Made by a program: the position numbers and the translations under genes. This document shows positions 15,175 through 19,757 of a DNA stretch of 19,757 bases, one piece after another; the stretch's first letter is position 1; every line of letters begins with the position of its first letter. The notes under the pieces were generated by a model, which worked only from the letters and a program-made list of their open reading frames with translations, was not told the origin of the DNA and did no database searches. The DNA lies in the NCBI GenBank assembly GCA_016649585.1, contig JAENXH010000004.1, positions 1,769-21,525 of the forward strand, read 5' to 3'. Source of the stretch: Methanosarcinales archaeon. Its GTDB lineage: Archaea; Halobacteriota; Syntropharchaeia; Alkanophagales; Methanospirareceae.

Positions 15175-16617
15175 ATGAAGCCAAAAAACGTGATTATGTG
15201 GGCGCTCTTGCCCGTCATAGTAGTTTTGTTAATGTCAACTTCTGCTCAAGCAAAGGAACTTACAGAAGTGCCAGCCAGCGATATTTTAGAAAAAATCCAA
15301 GCTGGAGAAGATGTGCTCTTTGATCATGTTTATGTAACAGGGGCGCTCGATTTGAGTAACATAGAGTTGGAACCAGTTTTTATTGTACGAACAGGGCATC
15401 AACTTTTCTATGGGCTGAAAGAAGAGCTAAAACCTATTGAAAGCCCCATAACAATTACAAATTCAGTATTTGAGAACGATGTCAATTTCCAGAATGCTTG
15501 GTTTAGAAATCCGATAAATTTCCGGGGCACTACCTTTTCATGTAAGACCAATTTTAGAGGGGCTATTTTTGATTATTATGTCCTCTTCAATGATGCGCGT
15601 TTTGATGACGATGCTTGCTTCGATAGGGTAACCTTTGGAGGCTCTGCCAACTTTGAGAATGCAAACTTTTGTGCTGATATTGGCTTCAAAGACGCACTTT
15701 TTAAACATGATGCAGATTTTTTTAACACGACCGTCGGTGGTGATGCAGGCTTTGAGTTTGCAAGTTTTAGTGATGATGCCTACTTTGGTAACGCAAATTT
15801 TTGTGATTATGTAAACTTTGAAGTTGTAAGTTTTACTGGCAGGGCACACTTCGGGTATACAAATTTTGGTAGTGTCGCTGACTTTACGAGTGTAAATTTT
15901 AGAGACGATGCATCGTTCATGTATACAACCTTTAGTGATGATGCCGAGTTCTGGCATACGCATTTCAGTGGCAATGCATATTTTAATAGTGTGAAATTCA
16001 GAGGTAATGCCGAGTTTACTTCTGCGGAGTTTGATGAAGTGGATTTCTCCAATACTGCATTCTCTCAATTTTTTTTACTTCATGACGCTGATTTTAAACG
16101 AATTAAAGTTAGTTGGAGTTCTCTAAAAGACCTCTATTCCTTTGATGGTCCAACATATATCAAACTGATAAAAAATTTCAGAGAGATGGAGCAGTTTGAG
16201 GATGCTGACGGTGCATATTATCAGTACCGACGAGTGAGTCAAGCAAACAAGAACTGGTCTTTATCAAAGTTAGGGGATGTAGTAGCGTGGCTTACTTGTG
16301 GCTACGGCGTGAAGCCGGGGTATGCAGCAGCATGTGCTGTTGTAACAACTATAATATTCACTCCTATCTACTGGTGGCGGGGGGGTATCAGACGAACGAA
16401 AGAAAATGATGAAGTGGATGAACAAGATGTGTCCCGCTGGAAGGCCTTAGGGGATGCATTCTATTTCAGTGTGGTCACATTCACCACAATCGGCTCTGGA
16501 GATTTGTATCCCGCAGATCGCTATCGAAAGGCTGCTGTCGTGATCGAAGGATTGTTGGGTTGGTTAATTCTTGCCTTGTTCATAGTAACTTTAGCTAACG
16601 TTATGATAAGACCGTAG
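15175..16617 (+). CDS. Pentapeptide-repeat protein fused to a two-helix potassium-channel-like pore
   Basis: The 480-residue protein begins with a hydrophobic signal-like segment (7-26, ending SAQAKE). Residues 34-65 (SDILEKIQAGE, then ALDLSNIEL) resemble the cap seen before many pentapeptide helices. Residues about 93-308 are built from repeats with a central Phe every fifth position (for example NFQNAWF, NFRGTTF, ADFTSVNF), predicting a right-handed quadrilateral beta-helix. A linker (YYQYRRVSQANKNW) follows, then membrane helix 1 (about 380-401), a pore loop with the filter-like TTIGSGD (437-443), and helix 2 (about 452-475). That is the Ion_trans_2 layout, with GSG in place of the usual GYG. 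If the N-terminal segment is cut as a signal peptide, the beta-helix lies outside and the pore would be inverted. If it is not cut, the orientation is different again. A mechanosensing or gated K+/cation channel is plausible; ion choice is unproven. Confidence 0.85.
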   Translation: MKPKNVIMWALLPVIVVLLMSTSAQAKELTEVPASDILEKIQAGEDVLFDHVYVTGALDLSNIELEPVFIVRTGHQLFYGLKEELKPIESPITITNSVFENDVNFQNAWFRNPINFRGTTFSCKTNFRGAIFDYYVLFNDARFDDDACFDRVTFGGSANFENANFCADIGFKDALFKHDADFFNTTVGGDAGFEFASFSDDAYFGNANFCDYVNFEVVSFTGRAHFGYTNFGSVADFTSVNFRDDASFMYTTFSDDAEFWHTHFSGNAYFNSVKFRGNAEFTSAEFDEVDFSNTAFSQFFLLHDADFKRIKVSWSSLKDLYSFDGPTYIKLIKNFREMEQFEDADGAYYQYRRVSQANKNWSLSKLGDVVAWLTCGYGVKPGYAAACAVVTTIIFTPIYWWRGGIRRTKENDEVDEQDVSRWKALGDAFYFSVVTFTTIGSGDLYPADRYRKAAVVIEGLLGWLILALFIVTLANVMIRP

Positions 16618-16654
16618 CTCAAAAAGATAAGACGGTGAGCATGAATAAAGAAAG

Positions 16655-17023
16655 ATGCATCCACTTGCTTATGAACACCTGAAGAAGGTGCTGGAAGATA
16701 AGAAAATTGTAGGACCTGATGAAACGTGTGACTATTATCCCTGTCATTTCACGGGTCAGGATTGCACGTGGTGTTTCTGCCCGTTTTATCCCTGCGAAGA
16801 CGAGCAAACCGGTGGCGAATGGGTGAAGAAGAAGGACGGGGGCCTTATTTGGGGCTGCTCAGAGTGTTACTGGATACACAACTCGGAAGTTGCGAGGGAG
16901 CTACTGGAGAAGTTCAAGGCGCGTGGAATAGAAAATGTTGACGATATAGAAAAAAGAAGGGAGGAGTTCAAGGAAATATTTTCAATGTTAAAAGAGAAAT
17001 ATCCCCAGACACCCCAAAAATGA
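16655..17023 (+). CDS. Cysteine-rich small-domain protein (PF04071-like), coupled to cbiB
   Basis: The 122-residue protein carries a dense cysteine cluster at residues 25-73 (CDYYPC, CTWCFCPFYPC, GCSECYW), the pattern of the Cysteine-rich small domain family, likely binding zinc or an iron-sulfur cluster. The family often sits beside cobamide biosynthesis genes in methanogens, though its biochemical role is not established to my knowledge. Its last codon overlaps the next gene (ATGA at 17020-17023), so it is translationally coupled to the CbiB gene. The rest is a charged helical tail. A very short upstream frame (ATG 16641, 13 codons) has a better ribosome site (GGTGAG) than ATG 16655; it might be a leader, or chance. 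The protein has no signal peptide and should act in the cytoplasm. Confidence 0.85.
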   Translation: MHPLAYEHLKKVLEDKKIVGPDETCDYYPCHFTGQDCTWCFCPFYPCEDEQTGGEWVKKKDGGLIWGCSECYWIHNSEVARELLEKFKARGIENVDDIEKRREEFKEIFSMLKEKYPQTPQK

Positions 17024-17976
17024 ACTTCCTTATTGATCAAATCCTTATTTTCATACTTGCTCTCGCTGTAGATCTGATCATAGGCGACCCTTCCGAGAAA
17101 AGAGAGAGATTTTATCCCATTGTGTGGATAAGCCGATTGATGTATTTCTTTGATAGAATAACGAGGCGGGGCGATGCACGTAAAGAGAAGATTCTTGGCG
17201 TGCTGTATCCGCTGCTGATTCTTTTTGTTTTTACACTACCCTGTTTAATGCTCTATCGTATCCCATCAGAACTCGTATACGTTGTTTTAGGCGCGCTTAT
17301 TTTCAAGATGACCTTTACGATAAAAGGATTGGAGCGATACGGGCGGAACGCGCTGGAAACGGAGAATTTGGAATTGAAAAGAGAAGCAGTAGGCAAAATA
17401 GTCAGCAGAGATGTTGAAACAATGGATGAGGAGCATCTTGACTCAGCAGCTATAGAATCGGTGGCGGAGAACCTCACTGATAGCGTTATCGCTCCTTTCT
17501 TCTATTTCTTGCTGTTCGGCGTTTTTGGTGCTATGGTTTATCGAGTGTTCAATACTCTGGATGCCGTTGTCGGGTATAAAACAGAACGATATTTGCATTT
17601 CGGCTGGTTCTCTGCGAGAACTGATGACCTGCTGAATTACCTGCCAGAACGGATCGCAGCAGGCTTAATTTTGTTTACAAGTCATTCAAAATGGATGGAG
17701 TTGAATAAAGAGATGAATAAAGAGGGAAATAACCATTTGACAATAGCAGCAATGAGCCATGCCTTACAAGTGAAGCTGGAGAAAAAAGGGCATTATGTCG
17801 TTGGCGAAAATTTTGAGCGTGCATCCAGGAAGCATATAGAAGGCGCGATAAAGATCATGAAGCGGACTTCACTCCTTTTCGCCTTCGTTTGCATTCTGGT
17901 GCTGTTACTTCTTTATGTTCTTTCCTTTAGCCTCTTCACTAACTTCACCGCGGCTTCTACCGCCCTTTTTGCATAA
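17020..17976 (+). CDS. cbiB: Adenosylcobinamide-phosphate synthase, CbiB/CobD-type membrane protein
   Basis: CbiB joins adenosylcobyric acid with an aminopropanol (phosphate) arm in cobamide assembly and sits in the membrane. The 318-residue protein starts with the family signature ALAVDLIIGDPSE (14-26), then FYPIVWISRL, and carries ESVAENLTDSVIAP (146-159) and a long conserved stretch from YRVFNTLDAVVGYKTE to GWFSARTDDLLNYLP (174-209). Several hydrophobic helices are present, including the last (about 284-305). The usual Asn-Ser-Gly-x-Pro stretch before the AMAGAL motif is here NNHLTIAAMSHAL (237-249), so that motif is degraded, though the following LEKKGHYVVGE is recognisable. The gene is coupled to the Cys-rich gene (4-nt overlap), and its end overlaps the convergent ribH by 64 nt. 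Salvage of incomplete corrinoids taken up by the BtuFC-like system would need this step or a neighbour of it. Confidence 0.92.
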   Translation: MNFLIDQILIFILALAVDLIIGDPSEKRERFYPIVWISRLMYFFDRITRRGDARKEKILGVLYPLLILFVFTLPCLMLYRIPSELVYVVLGALIFKMTFTIKGLERYGRNALETENLELKREAVGKIVSRDVETMDEEHLDSAAIESVAENLTDSVIAPFFYFLLFGVFGAMVYRVFNTLDAVVGYKTERYLHFGWFSARTDDLLNYLPERIAAGLILFTSHSKWMELNKEMNKEGNNHLTIAAMSHALQVKLEKKGHYVVGENFERASRKHIEGAIKIMKRTSLLFAFVCILVLLLLYVLSFSLFTNFTAASTALFA

Positions 17977-18341
17977 TCTATCCGTTCCTGCGCCTCCAAC
18001 CTCGTCATCCCCGGTCCGGCAACGCCCAAAGCCACTGGCTTGTTATACTCCAGCGAGAGATCCATTATCTTTCTCGCCAATTGCGATGCTATCACTTCAT
18101 CATGCTCTGTTGCACCCTCGATTATGCAGCCAAGCGTAACCACCGCATCTACTTCTCCCTCCGTGAGCAGTTTCTTCACTGCTAACGGCATGTCAAAGGT
18201 TCCCGGCGTATATACCGTGCGATACACGTTCGCACCAAGAAACTCAGCATGCTCCCTACCCAGTATCTCCATCTGATACGTGATGTCCCGATGAAATTCT
18301 GAGACGACAAAACCCAATTTTATCTCTTCTTCTTTTGCCAT
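17913..18341 (-). CDS. ribH: 6,7-dimethyl-8-ribityllumazine synthase
   Basis: RibH condenses the ribityl-aminouracil with dihydroxybutanone phosphate, the penultimate step to riboflavin, and forms pentamers or icosahedral shells. The 142-residue protein from ATG 18341 has the substrate loop SEFHRDIT (14-21), YTPGTFDMPLAV (44-55; family PGxFExP) and GCIIEGATEHDEVI (71-84) with the likely catalytic His. The longest frame would add 15 residues that do not fit the family, and an AGAGAAGAAAA stretch lies just before ATG 18341. It lies about 138 nt after ribC on the same strand. Its last 64 nt overlap the convergent cbiB gene. The gap to ribC contains a four-box palindromic element. Confidence 0.95.
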   Translation of the reverse strand: MAKEEEIKLGFVVSEFHRDITYQMEILGREHAEFLGANVYRTVYTPGTFDMPLAVKKLLTEGEVDAVVTLGCIIEGATEHDEVIASQLARKIMDLSLEYNKPVALGVAGPGMTRLEAQERIDYAKRAVEAAVKLVKRLKERT

Positions 18342-18360
18342 TTTTCTTCTCTTGGTTTGT

Positions 18361-18464
18361 AACCACAAGATTAAACTGATTTCCACGAGAGTATTTATTT
18401 TTATTCTTTTTGTATTTTTCGTTTATAGTTATTCTGTGTAAATCTTGTGAAATCTCGTGGTTTC
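18361..18464. repeat. Imperfect palindromic element with four CCAC(A/G)AGA boxes between ribC and ribH
   Basis: Boxes CCACAAGATT (18363-18372) and CCACGAGA (18383-18390) face boxes AATCTTGTG (18441-18449) and TCTCGTGG (18453-18460). The first is complementary to the third (nine bases) and the second to the fourth (eight bases), giving a pseudoknot-like order; a nested fold is also possible with one G-U pair per stem on the ribH-sense strand. The loop is AT-rich. This looks like a small dispersed palindromic repeat, or possibly an RNA leader of ribH. Confidence 0.5.
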
Positions 18465-18479
18465 AATTTGTACTTGCAA

Positions 18480-18950
18480 TTATACCTTTAAAGGACCTGC
18501 ATCCTCAAATCCTTCCCGCTTTCCCATTCCAGCTTCTCGCTCCATTTCTTGCGGCTTGAAAAGCATTTTTATTACGTTCCGTGCATGTTCCCGCGCACGC
18601 CGATCTGCAAGCCCCGCCAGCTCCTTCTCACCCTCTATCTCGTCTTCATAGACAAAGACCTCTATTATGTGCGTAGAAGTGAGAAGCTGTGCCGCTATAA
18701 TTCCGGTTGAAGCTTCGTGCGCACATTGCTTGTCTATATCCGCAGCTCCGGGCATCCCCAGTGCCATTACTATGTCGCACCCCTTCTCATCGATCAGCTT
18801 CTTTGACGCCACCGGCAAATCCTTTATGCCCGGGACCGTGTACCGCTCTATCTTCACGGATGCATTTTTCCGCAGCTCATCTATCGCTGCGGCACCCATG
18901 TCGTATCGTGCAAAGGTAGTATCAGCAACGCCTACTTTTTTCATCATCAT
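18480..18950 (-). CDS. ribC: Riboflavin synthase, archaeal type
   Basis: This enzyme dismutates two lumazine molecules to riboflavin and 5-amino-6-ribitylaminouracil. It is related to lumazine synthase rather than to bacterial RibE. Motifs are VGVADTTFARYDMGAAAI near the start, YTVPGIKDLPVASKKLI, GCDIVMALGMPG, KQCAHEASTGIIAAQLL and HIIEVFVYEDE. The longest frame starts at 18959. I choose ATG 18950, which shares ATGA with the stop of the upstream ferredoxin gene; two further ATGs follow at once (18947 and 18944) and cannot be excluded. Length, about 156 residues, fits the family. Adjacent ribH performs the preceding step, so this strand carries the last two reactions of riboflavin synthesis. 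The overlap with the ferredoxin gene implies they are read together. Confidence 0.95.
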   Translation of the reverse strand: MMMKKVGVADTTFARYDMGAAAIDELRKNASVKIERYTVPGIKDLPVASKKLIDEKGCDIVMALGMPGAADIDKQCAHEASTGIIAAQLLTSTHIIEVFVYEDEIEGEKELAGLADRRAREHARNVIKMLFKPQEMEREAGMGKREGFEDAGPLKV

Positions 18951-19321
18951 TCTACGCATGCTAAAGCGCTAAGAGGACATGCCTTTACACATATCTCACA
19001 CCGGACACATTCCTCTTCTTCTAAATTTATGTTCCACGAGGGGTTGAACGTAAACACCCTTGTTGGGCAGACAGAAATGCACGCGCCGCAGTGGATACAT
19101 CGTTCTTCATCCCATGTAATCAGTTTTAGTAATTTCCGTACTTCAACCCCTTTCTCTCTAAAAAGCTCTGCAACATGTTCCACGTTATCCCCCAGAACGT
19201 CAACGATAAGTTCGTCTCTCGTCGCCCGGTCTATGTTTATTTTCGCACCCGTTTCGAGGATTACTTCAGCCGTATACGGCATTTCATCCAGAGGTAATGG
19301 GTACCTCAATAGCAGCTTCAT
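18947..19321 (-). CDS. NIL-domain protein with two [4Fe-4S] ferredoxin motifs
   Basis: The 124-residue protein has an N-terminal NIL domain (about 1-68; ACT-like, KLLLRYPLP to KLLKLITW) and two cluster motifs: C75, C78, C81, C85 (CIHCGACISVCP) and C105, C108, C111, C115 (CVRCEICVKACP). NIL domains otherwise occur in the methionine ABC transporter ATPase MetN, where they bind methionine. From memory, NIL-ferredoxin proteins such as MA1822 of Methanosarcina acetivorans work with a COG1900 partner in making homocysteine from aspartate semialdehyde and sulfide. The COG1900 gene is not in this window. A TATA-like stretch (19349-19360) lies about 30 nt before ATG 19321, so the mRNA is probably leaderless. 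Its stop overlaps ribC. Confidence 0.92.
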   Translation of the reverse strand: MKLLLRYPLPLDEMPYTAEVILETGAKINIDRATRDELIVDVLGDNVEHVAELFREKGVEVRKLLKLITWDEERCIHCGACISVCPTRVFTFNPSWNINLEEEECVRCEICVKACPLSALACVE

Positions 19322-19397
19322 TTATCTGCTCTATATTTGACTCTACACACATATAAAATATTTCTTTGGTAAAGCTTTCTTTTTAAAAGAAAAGTTT
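19322..19397. promoter_or_regulatory. Divergent promoter between NIL-ferredoxin and nucleotidyltransferase-like genes
   Basis: The 76-nt gap contains CATATAAAATATT at 19349-19361, which can serve as a TATA box in either direction: about 30 nt before the ferredoxin ATG and 38 nt before the opposite ATG. A T-rich/A-rich palindrome (TTCTTTTTAAAAGAA, about 19378-19392) lies just before the plus-strand start. Confidence 0.4.
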
Positions 19398-19757
19398 ATG
19401 ATAGCGAGGATACGTGATTTCGTGATAACGCGGCACGATTGGATTTTTTCTGTGGTCAGCTATGATCTGGGAGGCGAAGATGTGAAATGCCTCTTGCGAT
19501 ATATCCCGGATGAAAAAGGGGAGCGAGCCTCTGAGATAGGAAGATACCGGAAATTGGATTTTTACGAAGCGTATGAATTCTTAAGAAAAAATCGTCCTGA
19601 GTATCTAAAAGACGTGCATGTGGTTCCAAAAAGAGATATAAAGGAGATTCTGAAGCCTGAGGTGAGACTTCCAGTAATTGCGGAGCGTGAAGAGAACGCC
19701 AGAGCCATTTATGAACTCCTCGGACGGTATATTCCAAAAGAACGGATAGGCATCACC
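19398..19757 (+). CDS. Nucleotidyltransferase-like archaeal protein, N-terminal part, cut by window end
   Basis: From ATG 19398 the frame stays open to the last base, giving 120 residues without a stop. The protein begins with ARIRDFVITRHDWIFSV, then LLRYIPDEKGER, RYRKLDFYEAYEFLR, KDVHVVPKRDIKEILKPEVRLP and ERIGIT. I recognise this as the N-terminal half of a methanogen protein family whose C-terminal half usually carries a polymerase-beta-like nucleotidyltransferase core starting right after this point (a Gly-Ser motif). The core is not in the window, so activity and target are unknown. It is divergent from the NIL-ferredoxin gene. Coding is supported by the long open frame and conserved-looking composition. 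A reverse-strand frame over 19456-19737 is a shadow of it. Confidence 0.7.
   Translation, partial: MIARIRDFVITRHDWIFSVVSYDLGGEDVKCLLRYIPDEKGERASEIGRYRKLDFYEAYEFLRKNRPEYLKDVHVVPKRDIKEILKPEVRLPVIAEREENARAIYELLGRYIPKERIGIT

Noticed and set aside
15538..16068. 176-residue minus-strand frame over the pentapeptide repeats
   Set aside because: Its repetitive product simply mirrors the repetitive sense codons; no independent start signal or motif is seen.
1..19757. tRNA, rRNA, CRISPR arrays, insertion sequences, cobalamin riboswitch
   Set aside because: I looked in all gaps for T-loop signatures, regular short repeats, transposase motifs and B12-box-like conserved elements, and found none convincing.

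Overview
The window most likely comes from an anaerobic methanogen-lineage euryarchaeon (Halobacteriota; a methanogen, ANME or Syntrophoarchaeum-like genome). The case rests on an archaeal riboflavin synthase next to an archaeal lumazine synthase, an archaeal-length topoisomerase IA, a short-chain-type prenyl diphosphate synthase, a UPF0280/COG2122 protein, a NIL-domain ferredoxin, a PGF-pre-PGF surface domain, and AT-rich TATA boxes about 25 nt before several starts. The exact taxon is inference. Coding density is high, no gap exceeds about 165 nt, and I see no tRNA, rRNA, insertion sequence or CRISPR array.

Layout. 1-699 (+): 3' part of an AAA ATPase. 862-3999 (-): a polyprenyl diphosphate synthase and DNA topoisomerase I. 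4107-11707 (-): a tightly coupled four-gene surface operon, read in the order giant secreted propeller/DUF4430 protein, secreted alpha/alpha-toroid protein, Ig-BtuF-like lipoprotein, BtuC-like permease. 11826-13118 (-): a ThiC-family radical SAM enzyme. 13225-13944 (-): a UPF0280 protein. 14087-15073 (+): an asparagine-synthetase-like PP-loop protein with a zinc ribbon. 15175-16617 (+): a pentapeptide-repeat protein fused to a two-helix ion channel. 16655-17976 (+): a Cys-rich small-domain protein overlapping cobamide synthase CbiB/CobD. 17913-19321 (-): NIL ferredoxin, ribC and ribH. 19398-end (+): start of a nucleotidyltransferase-like protein, cut by the window edge.

How they fit. The main theme is corrinoid acquisition and assembly. 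Animal intrinsic factor and transcobalamin bind B12 between an alpha6/alpha6 barrel and a DUF4430-like beta domain. Here the same two folds appear as two separate, membrane-anchored secreted proteins, translationally coupled to each other and to BtuF/BtuC. I propose a split, multivalent transcobalamin-like capture system on the archaeal surface that feeds an ABC importer. The CbiB gene, its Cys-rich partner and possibly the ThiC-family enzyme (if it is a BzaF-type lower-ligand synthase) would belong to the same nutritional theme. A second theme is sulfur and flavin metabolism: UPF0280 and NIL-ferredoxin families are both linked to sulfide assimilation/homocysteine synthesis in methanogens, and the ferredoxin is coupled to riboflavin genes.
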